From: a virus
Strand: one strand, 5' to 3'
IMG/VR virus record: IMGVR_UViG_3300033182_000812
Location: 1 to 43,702 of that record
DNA length: 43,702 bases
Shown: positions 21,361-26,643 of the stretch, piece after piece
Numbering within the stretch: position 1 is the first letter of the stretch
Layout: each line of letters opens with the position of its first letter
Notes under the pieces: generated by a model
Databases searched by the model: none
Told to the model about the DNA's origin: nothing
The model's input: only the letters and a program-made list of their open reading frames with translations
Program-made: the position numbers and the translations under genes

Positions 21361-22678
21361 AGGAATTGTAATCTTCGGTGCTACTGGAGATTTATGTAAG
21401 AGGAAACTTATTCCAGCATTACATCAACTTTGGTTGAAGGATCTTCTTCCAAATAACTTTTTGATTACTGGTTGTGCCAGAAGAGCACCAACTGCATCAC
21501 AATGGAAAGAATCTCTTGGAGAATATCCAGAAGAGTTTCTTCATCACTTGGATTATGTTTCTGCTGATTTAGATAATGTGGAAAGTTTAAAGAACCTTCC
21601 AGATTATCTTGACGATATGACTTACTTTCTTTCTGTTCCACCAGAAAGGTATGCTAATGCAATCACCAATCTTAAAGAGGCAGGTAAGTTAGATGACCCA
21701 GAAAAAACCAGGGTGGTTATCGAAAAACCCTTTGGATACGATTATAAATCTGCTGATTCTCTACAATCTGTGGTTTCTAGACATTTACGCGAGAAACAAG
21801 TCTATCGCATTGACCATTATCTTGGTAAAGATACTGTTAATAACATACTTGCTACTCGCTTCAGTAATATTCTTCTGGAACCACTTTGGAATCGCCAGTA
21901 CATAGAAGAGGTACAGATCTTTGCGACCGAAACTATTGGTTGCGAGGGTCGTTCACAGTATTATGATACTGCTGGTGCGGTTCGTGATATGCTTCAAAAT
22001 CACATTTTACAGGTGCTTGCTCTCGTAGCAATGGAAGCACCTTGCCGTATGGACGCTAGGGAGGTTCGCCGTGAAAAAACAAAAGTCCTTGCCGCCACAA
22101 GGATGGGACAAGACGCCATCTTCGGTCAGTACATTGGTTATCGTGATGAGGACGGTGTTGATCCTCAGTCTAATACTCCTACCTTCGTCGCTGGTTCTTT
22201 ATATGTCGATAACTGGCGTTGGGAGGGAGTTCCTTTTCGCGTATTAACTGGTAAGTGTATGCCTTATCAGTGTGTGGAAGTTGTTATCAAATTCAAAGCA
22301 CCTCCACAACAATTGTTTGAGGGTGAGGTGAATGATCGTATTGTAATGAGACTTCAACCACATGCACACCTTGACATCATGATGGATATTAAAACTCCTG
22401 GTATGGGGGAAGGAGTAGAACCAGCAACACTCACTCACAGATATCCTGATTGGTTGGGTGTTGACGGATATGAGAAACTTCTTTATGATGCGATTGAAGG
22501 AGACCAGTCTCACTTTGTTCATGCCGATGAAGTTATGGAGTCTTGGAGAATCGTAGATGACCTTTTATGCACTGGTGACAAGTGTCCGATTAGAACGGTT
22601 CCTTTCATCTATCATAAAGGTCTTTGGGGACCACAGCACAAGACAGACCAAATTACTAAGTGGGATTATCCAGCATGA
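21338..22678 (+). CDS. zwf: Glucose-6-phosphate 1-dehydrogenase
   Basis: The frame is open from 21242, but conserved sequence begins near ATG 21338 (MEMEPLTKGIVIFGATGDL), giving 446 aa. The nucleotide-binding GATGDLCKRKLIPAL is at 13-27. EKPFGYD and RIDHYLGKDTV (catalytic His region) mark the substrate site. It produces 6-phosphogluconolactone and NADPH, the step before Gnd. The host OpcA cofactor is not encoded here. The stop overlaps the next tiny gene by ATGA. Confidence 0.92.
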   Translation: MEMEPLTKGIVIFGATGDLCKRKLIPALHQLWLKDLLPNNFLITGCARRAPTASQWKESLGEYPEEFLHHLDYVSADLDNVESLKNLPDYLDDMTYFLSVPPERYANAITNLKEAGKLDDPEKTRVVIEKPFGYDYKSADSLQSVVSRHLREKQVYRIDHYLGKDTVNNILATRFSNILLEPLWNRQYIEEVQIFATETIGCEGRSQYYDTAGAVRDMLQNHILQVLALVAMEAPCRMDAREVRREKTKVLAATRMGQDAIFGQYIGYRDEDGVDPQSNTPTFVAGSLYVDNWRWEGVPFRVLTGKCMPYQCVEVVIKFKAPPQQLFEGEVNDRIVMRLQPHAHLDIMMDIKTPGMGEGVEPATLTHRYPDWLGVDGYEKLLYDAIEGDQSHFVHADEVMESWRIVDDLLCTGDKCPIRTVPFIYHKGLWGPQHKTDQITKWDYPA

Positions 22679-22758
22679 GTACTTTATTTGTATTTCTTTT
22701 TATCAGTTTACTTGTTGCGGGAATGCAACTCACCTGGCCAGGTAGGTACAGAGGATGA
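22675..22758 (+). CDS. Tiny membrane peptide, 27 aa
   Basis: ATGA overlap with zwf; stop TGA 22756-22758 overlaps the next ATG. MSTLFVFLFISLLVAGMQLT then WPGRYRG forms one hydrophobic helix and a short basic tail. Its size is like small photosystem or NDH subunits, but no family can be named. Confidence 0.4.
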   Translation: MSTLFVFLFISLLVAGMQLTWPGRYRG

Positions 22759-22916
22759 TGCAAGAACTAGGTCATATTGCTAGAATGGTGATGGAGACTC
22801 CATGGTGCTTAGGTGTCATGGGGTTCTCTTTGGTTTTTGTACCTATCCTTGGGATGTGGGCAGTTCACAAATATCACTGGGAACACTGGGCACCATTTGA
22901 CAAATTGCATAAGTAG
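22755..22916 (+). CDS. Small membrane protein, 53 aa
   Basis: It starts at ATG 22755 (or 22758). One hydrophobic segment (CLGVMGFSLVFVPILGMWAV, about 18-37) is flanked by an amphipathic helix and a His/Trp-rich tail (HKYHWEHWAPFD). It is the last gene of the ptoX-gnd-zwf chain; the promoter of the next gene overlaps its end. The function is unknown. Confidence 0.5.
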   Translation: MMQELGHIARMVMETPWCLGVMGFSLVFVPILGMWAVHKYHWEHWAPFDKLHK

Positions 22917-22925
22917 TAGTATAAT
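22897..22925 (+). promoter_or_regulatory. Early promoter
   Basis: TTGACA (22897-22902), 17 bases, TATAAT (22920-22925), overlapping the end of the preceding small gene, 22 bases before ATG 22947. Confidence 0.8.
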
Positions 22926-22946
22926 TCATCAGTTCAAACATTTACG

Positions 22947-23129
22947 ATGAACGAGAAACAACAGAAGCGCAGAGATGCAGTCAATCTCTTTATTGAAAGC
23001 GTTTACAAACCTGATTCTGAACTCAGGCAGTGTGCTCATGAGCAGAAGTGTTACCATGAACTCATGGAGTGGCGAGACGAGGTTCTTCAATACTTGTATG
23101 TACGAAGAAGCGAAGAATTTAACGTTTGA
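22947..23129 (+). CDS. Small early hypothetical protein, 60 aa
   Basis: MNEKQQKRRDAVNLFIESVY... is a helical, charged protein with two Cys (RQCAHEQKCYHELMEWRDEV). It has its own strong early promoter and is followed at once by another, so it is a single-gene early unit, perhaps a host take-over protein. The family is not recognised. Confidence 0.6.
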   Translation: MNEKQQKRRDAVNLFIESVYKPDSELRQCAHEQKCYHELMEWRDEVLQYLYVRRSEEFNV

Positions 23130-23135
23130 CTCCTC

Positions 23136-23164
23136 TTGACTTAAACACTCAAATGACCTATAAT
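23136..23164 (+). promoter_or_regulatory. Early promoter for tRNA-Pro
   Basis: TTGACT (23136-23141), 17 bases, TATAAT (23159-23164), 17 bases before the tRNA. Confidence 0.75.
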
Positions 23165-23181
23165 ACTTAGGTCAATCCATC

Positions 23182-23255
23182 CGAGGAGTAGCTCAGTTTG
23201 GTAGAGTTCCCGTTTTGGGTGCGGGTTGTCGCAGGTTCGAATCCTGTCTCCTCGA
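23182..23255 (+). tRNA. tRNA-Pro (anticodon TGG)
   Basis: A 74-nt tRNA. The acceptor CGAGGAG pairs with CTCCTCG, discriminator A. The anticodon arm is CCCGT-TTTGGGT-GCGGG, anticodon TGG. The T arm is GCAGG-TTCGAAT-CCTGT. Confidence 0.9.
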
Positions 23256-23258
23256 CTT

Positions 23259-23266
23259 TATAAATA
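23259..23266 (+). promoter_or_regulatory. Late promoter-like TATAAATA
   Basis: TATAAATA three bases after tRNA-Pro and nine bases before ATG 23275. It could add late expression of the Phd-like gene. Confidence 0.4.
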
Positions 23267-23274
23267 TCACAACT

Positions 23275-23448
23275 ATGGAAATCTTTACATTGGAAGAATG
23301 GGAAGAAAACTTTGATGCTCTCCTGGAACGTGTAGAAAACGGAGAACATCTTGGAATCATAAACGAGAATGGAAACGCAGCAGTAATAATTCCCGCAGAT
23401 GATGAACTGTACCGAATATATACGGAAACAAATAACGAAGCACAGTAA
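23275..23448 (+). CDS. Phd/YefM antitoxin-like small protein, 57 aa
   Basis: The frame extends into tRNA-Pro, but ATG 23275 is the start. MEIFTLEEWEENFDALLERV ... NGNAAVIIPADDEL has the N-terminal fold pattern of Phd/YefM antitoxins (start of strand, helix, then AAVIIP strand and D/E). The C-terminal toxin-binding tail is short and no toxin gene is adjacent. It may be an orphan antitoxin that counters host toxins, or a DNA-binding regulator. The family call is by pattern only. Confidence 0.55.
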   Translation: MEIFTLEEWEENFDALLERVENGEHLGIINENGNAAVIIPADDELYRIYTETNNEAQ

Positions 23449-23474
23449 GTTCATCTGCGGGAATGTCGCCTAAC

Positions 23475-23562
23475 GCGAGTGAGACTTGGTAGTCAGAGAG
23501 GTTTTATAAACCTTTTCCGCCAGATTAGCGGCTTTGAGGTGGTTCAAATCCACCCACTCGTA
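23475..23562 (+). tRNA. Aberrant type II tRNA (anticodon unclear)
   Basis: 88 nt. The acceptor GCGAGTG pairs with CACTCGT (G:U end pair), discriminator A. The T arm GGTGG-TTCAAAT-CCACC is perfect. The long variable arm CCGC-CAGATTA-GCGG indicates Leu, Ser or Tyr class. The D arm is very short (GACT-TGGT-AGTC) and T8 is missing. The standard anticodon fold GAGGT-TTTATAA-ACCTT reads TAT, which does not fit a type II tRNA. It may be a diverged leucine tRNA or a decayed one. Confidence 0.55.
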
Positions 23563-23584
23563 TTACTCTAAACTACACTTAGAG

Positions 23585-23592
23585 TATAAATA
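23585..23592 (+). promoter_or_regulatory. Late promoter TATAAATA of HNH cassette 2
   Basis: TATAAATA lies in the loop between CTACACTT and AAGTGTAG, an inverted repeat. GGTCTAAC follows at 23605-23612, the octamer shared with cassette 1. Confidence 0.55.
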
Positions 23593-23616
23593 AAAGTGTA
23601 GAGTGGTCTAACTATT

Positions 23617-24036
23617 ATGCAAAGGCAATGTAAAAACTGCAATAAAACTTTTAACTTTTTTCCTTCTCAGGGAAAAGGAATTTATTGTTCAAACAAGTGT
23701 CAGCAAGAAGACTACTATAAACAAAACATAACCGATTGGTTATCTAAAAAAATAACAGGAAAACAAAAAGATGGAAGACCAAGTGATTTTGTAAGAAAGT
23801 ATCTTCTTGAGGAAACAGGACATAAATGTTCTGAGTGTGGTTGGGGAGAACCAAATCCAGTTAATGGAATTGTTTACTTGGAAATAGATCATATTGATGG
23901 TTCCAGAGAAAATGGATATAGAGAAAATTTAAGAGTTCTCTGTCCAAACTGTCATACTTTAACTGATACTTATAAGACTTTAAATAAAAAAGTGGGGTAT
24001 CATAAACAAAGAAGGCAACTAAACGAGCAGGTTTAG
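23617..24036 (+). CDS. HNH homing endonuclease, tRNA-associated (copy 2)
   Basis: A 139-aa paralogue of the gene at 4186. The N-terminal zinc-finger-like part has CKNCNKTFNFFPSQGKGIYC and SNKC. The HNH core is CSECGW, LEIDHIDGS, ENLRVLCPNCHTL. The C-terminus is basic. Stop TAG 24034-24036 is exactly tRNA nucleotides 8-10 of the following tRNA. The leader octamer and late box match copy 1. The upstream neighbour is a complete though odd tRNA, so no split tRNA is seen at this locus. Confidence 0.88.
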   Translation: MQRQCKNCNKTFNFFPSQGKGIYCSNKCQQEDYYKQNITDWLSKKITGKQKDGRPSDFVRKYLLEETGHKCSECGWGEPNPVNGIVYLEIDHIDGSRENGYRENLRVLCPNCHTLTDTYKTLNKKVGYHKQRRQLNEQV

Positions 24037-24100
24037 CAATCTGGTTGAATGCTCCGTTCTCATAAAGCGGCTAAGAAGGGTTCAATTCCCTTAACCTGCA
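24027..24100 (+). tRNA. tRNA with anticodon CAT (Met or lysidine-type Ile)
   Basis: A 74-nt tRNA. The acceptor GCAGGTT pairs with AACCTGC, discriminator A. The anticodon arm is CCGTT-CTCATAA-AGCGG, anticodon CAT. The T arm is AAGGG-TTCAATT-CCCTT. Initiator features are absent, since the acceptor end is fully paired. Elongator Met and Ile(AUA, after lysidine modification) cannot be separated by eye. Its first ten bases overlap the HNH coding end. Confidence 0.85.
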
Positions 24101-24126
24101 TAGGATAGAATATCATCTATCCCCCA

Positions 24127-24156
24127 TTGACAGATTACCTGTCAAACCCTTATAAT
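24127..24156 (+). promoter_or_regulatory. Early promoter
   Basis: TTGACA (24127-24132), 18 bases, TATAAT (24151-24156), 23 bases before ATG 24180. A small inverted repeat GGATAGA/TCTATCC (about 24103-24122) precedes it. Confidence 0.75.
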
Positions 24157-24179
24157 ACTAAGGTCAAACAAACAAAACA

Positions 24180-24395
24180 ATGTCACTTACCGAAAAATTC
24201 AAAAAAGACATTCACTCTCTTCGTTCTGCTGCCAATGGTGATATCTATCTTGATGTAAAGAATCCGAAACTTTACAAAAAGGTTCGCCGTTTTTATGAAA
24301 ACAATGGAGTAATCTTTTCGGGAGATCCCCTCGATGATTATGAAATGTTAATGGATTACATTGCTCAGGATCTGGAAACTGTGGAGGTTGCATGA
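24180..24395 (+). CDS. Small early hypothetical protein, 71 aa
   Basis: MSLTEKFKKDIHSLRSAANG ... VRRFYENNGVIFSGDPLDDY is a soluble, charged protein; no motif is recognised. It has its own early promoter and overlaps the next gene by ATGA (24392-24395). Confidence 0.6.
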   Translation: MSLTEKFKKDIHSLRSAANGDIYLDVKNPKLYKKVRRFYENNGVIFSGDPLDDYEMLMDYIAQDLETVEVA

Positions 24396-24676
24396 ACGAT
24401 TTAGATCCTAAGTCTGTTGCTTCAACCAAGACTATTATTATTCATGAACGATTCCCTTATCGGTTCGTTCAGAGAGGTCATATTCAATTGAACGGAAAAC
24501 CCGATTTCCGTATGCAAAAGGCAAATGAGTATACTAAAAAATACTCCGATGTCTATTTGTTTGACAATGGAGATCAAATGCTCCTTGCCATTGAAGACCA
24601 CGAATATGCTAAATGGTTAGATCCAGAAGGTGTTCCTTGTTATGTTCGTGATGATGAAGACATGGAGAGTCTTTAA
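24392..24676 (+). CDS. Small early hypothetical protein, 94 aa
   Basis: It is coupled to the previous gene by ATGA. An acidic, aromatic-rich protein (IIIHERFPYRFVQRGHIQLN; KYSDVYLFDNGDQMLLAIED). No motif, signal or membrane helix is visible. It is the last gene before the 325-base gene-free stretch. Confidence 0.6.
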   Translation: MNDLDPKSVASTKTIIIHERFPYRFVQRGHIQLNGKPDFRMQKANEYTKKYSDVYLFDNGDQMLLAIEDHEYAKWLDPEGVPCYVRDDEDMESL

Positions 24677-24900
24677 AAACCCTGGTGGAGTCATCCCTAA
24701 TAAATGCCCGTCACGGATGGACGAAAACAGCACTGGTCGGTGAAGGATCCCCTTCAATCCCGAGTCTTGGAATGACTTAAATCTTACCCTGGTGTGGATG
24801 GGGAAACCCCGCCCAGTTTCTTGCTTCTGGTTAAAGAGCAAGTGGCGAGCACTGGAGAGCGCAACTCCCACCCCTTGACCTAGGGGGATTTATATGTTAC
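24677..24900 (+). ncRNA. Gene-free, hairpin-rich stretch: candidate structured RNA
   Basis: No convincing reading frame lies on the + strand; a minus-strand frame here lacks any support. The stretch is less AT-rich than its surroundings and has several local stems: GAAGG-ATCC-CCTTC, GGGG-AAA-CCCC and TTGCT...AGCAA. GTCATCC near the start can pair either with GGATGGAC about 25 bases on or with GGAATGACTT about 75 bases on, so two alternative folds are possible. I do not recognise a known RNA family. It could be a phage non-coding RNA or the leader of the downstream gene. Confidence 0.35.
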
Positions 24901-24908
24901 CCTGGATT

Positions 24909-24956
24909 GGGGGTCAAGTATGTCGGTCTGTGGTTATTCAGACATACTTGATCCCC
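24909..24956 (+). terminator. Long hairpin containing a -35 box, likely terminator
   Basis: A 16-bp stem: GGGGGTCAAGTATGTC (24909-24924) pairs with GACATACTTGATCCCC (24941-24956) with a single G:U. A T-rich but interrupted tract follows. TTGATC of the next promoter lies in the descending arm. Confidence 0.65.
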
Positions 24957-24977
24957 TCTTTATTTCTGTGGTATAAT
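24948..24977 (+). promoter_or_regulatory. Early promoter nested in a hairpin
   Basis: TTGATC (24948-24953), 18 bases, TATAAT (24972-24977), 24 bases before ATG 25002. Confidence 0.7.
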
Positions 24978-25001
24978 ATATACATTAACCACAGACCTAT
25001 T

Positions 25002-25373
25002 ATGAATAAAGACCTGCTATTGCCTGGCGAAGAAGCAAAAGAGTTTCGTCCAGGATATTTTATTACAAACAAAGGACGCTGCTACAACGCGAAGAAAAAA
25101 AAGTTTATGGTATTCAGACTGGATACCAAACGCGGATGGGGAAATGATAACTACTATTATAGAAACTGGCTAGGATACGCTCACACTCTTGTTGGGCGAA
25201 ACTTTTTGGAAGAATATACTCCTGGTATGTTTATTTTACATAAGGATGAAACACTACCCTATCCAGAGATAAACTATGTTGAAAATCTATGGGTTGGAAA
25301 TAATAGCGACAATATGAAAGATATGTGGGACAAACGCAGAAGAGAGAGTAACTTTGGAGCAAGAAGAGTTTGA
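25002..25373 (+). CDS. HNH_3/NUMOD-type endonuclease-like protein, 123 aa
   Basis: The frame runs back through the promoter, so ATG 25002 is the start. KEFRPGYFITNKGRCYNAKKKKFMV resembles the NUMOD-type opening of homing nucleases. LVGRNFLEEYTPGMFILHKDE ... YVENLWVGNNSDNMKDMWDK follows the HNH_3 layout (L-V-x-x-x-F, H-K-D, V-E-N-L, S-D-N-x-x-D-M). The usual H-x-D-G-x-x-x-N is altered to H-K-D-E, so activity is uncertain. It has its own early promoter and terminator: an isolated mobile-type gene. Confidence 0.6.
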   Translation: MNKDLLLPGEEAKEFRPGYFITNKGRCYNAKKKKFMVFRLDTKRGWGNDNYYYRNWLGYAHTLVGRNFLEEYTPGMFILHKDETLPYPEINYVENLWVGNNSDNMKDMWDKRRRESNFGARRV

Positions 25374-25380
25374 CCTAATG

Positions 25381-25404
25381 GGGAGGTTCGCACCTCCCTT
25401 TTTT
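25381..25404 (+). terminator. Rho-independent terminator
   Basis: The perfect stem GGGAGGT/ACCTCCC has loop TCGC and a T6 tract, right after the HNH_3-like gene. Confidence 0.88.
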
Positions 25405-25412
25405 CATAAATA
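25405..25412 (+). promoter_or_regulatory. Late promoter CATAAATA, abutting a terminator
   Basis: CATAAATA follows the terminator T tract directly, 10 bases before ATG 25423. Confidence 0.55.
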
Positions 25413-25422
25413 AAAATAAAAA

Positions 25423-25899
25423 ATGAAAACCTTTTCTCAGTTTGTTGGTCTATTGCAGGAAAAAGAAATTGCCTGGAATAGTGGCAAGTTGAGCGGCAGT
25501 GGGAAAAGTCCTTCAGATACAGCAAAGACAAAAATTGCACAACTATCTAGAGAAAGAGATCCACAAAAGATAGTTGCAGCGGCACAGAGAATCAAGAGAA
25601 TGAGAGGTATTGTTGCTGGAGCAGATGAAGTTGCAAAGGCAAAGGATCCTAAAACTTCTAGAACTTCTGGAATGCAAACCAGAGCAAACACAGGAAGAGC
25701 ATCAAAACCAGCAGACACCAGAGGAAGATCTGGTAGTCTTCCTAACATTGCTTCTCCTGCAGGTGAGGGAAGTGGAAGCAGAGTTGCTGGTAAATATGGT
25801 GACCTGAGAAAAGGATCTTCAAATAATATTGGATCAACTCAGATCAATACTGGCAGAGGATATACTGGAAAGAAATTCGGAAAGGGCGGTAATAGATAG
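25423..25899 (+). CDS. Gly/Ser/Arg-rich late protein with capsid-targeting-type leader, 158 aa
   Basis: It starts MKTFSQFVGLLQEKE, the same leader type with an L-Q-E site. The body is basic and low in hydrophobics: RQ/RK helices up to about 65, then a Ser/Gly/Arg/Thr-rich, probably disordered tail (NTGRASKPADTRGRSGS; GYTGKKFGKGGNR). The composition is like small packaged basic proteins of T4 heads. No enzyme motif is visible. It is bounded by late boxes on both sides. Confidence 0.62.
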   Translation: MKTFSQFVGLLQEKEIAWNSGKLSGSGKSPSDTAKTKIAQLSRERDPQKIVAAAQRIKRMRGIVAGADEVAKAKDPKTSRTSGMQTRANTGRASKPADTRGRSGSLPNIASPAGEGSGSRVAGKYGDLRKGSSNNIGSTQINTGRGYTGKKFGKGGNR

Positions 25900-25922
25900 C
25901 ATTTGTAAATATTTTTTTTTTT

Positions 25923-25930
25923 TATAAATA
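25923..25930 (+). promoter_or_regulatory. Late promoter TATAAATA
   Basis: TATAAATA is preceded by a long T tract, 20 bases before ATG 25951. Confidence 0.65.
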
Positions 25931-25950
25931 ACTAAAAAGTATTAGTAAAA

Positions 25951-26427
25951 ATGGACGCACAAGAACTTCGCAATCTTCAAGAAGCATATAATCAGGTTCA
26001 TCAAGTTGATGAAGCAAAAATAGATGCAGGATTGACTGATTCTCAAAAGAAGAAGACAAGACTGGATCGTAGAACTGATGTTAATCCACGTTTGAGTGAT
26101 GCTGAAAAAGAAGAGAGAAGACAATGGGCGCACAAATTTGAAAAAGGAAGGAAAAAACCAACACCACAATCTGATAGAGGAATTCTTCCTGGTAAATATG
26201 GTGCGATGCAAAGACGAGGAATGAGTTTAAGTGATAAGTTTAGAAAAGAAGTATTAAAAAGAAAATTCAATAAAGAAGAAGTAGACCTCTACGACATAAT
26301 CCTCTCACATTTACTTGATGAAGGATATGCTGAAACACTGGAAGCAGCAGAAGCCATCATGGTGAATATGAGTGAAGAGTGGAGGGGGGAAATTATTGAT
26401 GAAGAAGTTCTTGGTGCAAGAAAATGA
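25951..26427 (+). CDS. Late structural-type protein with leaky-looking UGA stop, 158 aa
   Basis: MDAQELRNLQEAYNQVHQVDE resembles the leader of the 565 protein, with an L-Q-E site. A Lys/Arg-rich middle is followed by the recurrent module (VDLYDIILSHLLDEGYAETLEAAEAI...SEEW, about 110-148). The stop is TGA followed by A, and the same frame stays open for 44 further codons (26428-26559) that read like real protein. It may be extended by readthrough, or the downstream piece may be a separate broken gene. Confidence 0.65.
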   Translation: MDAQELRNLQEAYNQVHQVDEAKIDAGLTDSQKKKTRLDRRTDVNPRLSDAEKEERRQWAHKFEKGRKKPTPQSDRGILPGKYGAMQRRGMSLSDKFRKEVLKRKFNKEEVDLYDIILSHLLDEGYAETLEAAEAIMVNMSEEWRGEIIDEEVLGARK

Positions 26428-26562
26428 ACAATTCGTGCTGTAATTGAGAAAGGTGGTAAAAGTATTAAGTATGTTCCATCTGGTGGACCATCTGGAGATA
26501 GTCATTATAAATTGACGCATAGTAACCGTGCTGCCCGCAAGCGTAGAGAAAGTGGTAAATAA
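26428..26562 (+). pseudogene. In-frame extension after UGA: readthrough domain or start-less small gene
   Basis: Forty-four codons in the same frame as the preceding gene read TIRAVIEKGGKSIKYVPSGG, PSGDSHYKLTHSN and a basic RAARKRRESGK end, with TAA at 26560-26562. No start codon is present in frame. ATGA at 26424-26427 is one base out of phase, so a single inserted A could have broken a coupled gene MTIRAV... It could instead be a true C-terminal readthrough domain. Confidence 0.5.
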
Positions 26563-26584
26563 GATTATCCTTCAAATCGTTCGG

Positions 26585-26611
26585 GGGGGTTGCATAAACC
26601 CCTCTTTTTTT
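26585..26611 (+). terminator. Terminator hairpin containing a -35 box
   Basis: The stem GGGGGTT/AACCCCT has loop GCATA, followed by C and a T7 tract. TTGCAT of the following promoter covers the stem-loop junction. Confidence 0.8.
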
Positions 26612-26618
26612 GTATAAT
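26590..26618 (+). promoter_or_regulatory. Early promoter of the glycan operon
   Basis: TTGCAT (26590-26595), 17 bases, TATAAT (26613-26618), 26 bases before the first glycan gene. No other clear promoter was seen until 39.3 kb, so it may drive the whole cluster. Confidence 0.75.
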
Positions 26619-26643
26619 ACATACTATAGAGTTTTTATTTTTG

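Noticed and set aside
24617-24871. Minus-strand 84-aa frame over the gene-free stretch
   Set aside because: No ribosome site, no motif, and it runs into the end of a + strand gene; the stretch fits structured RNA better.
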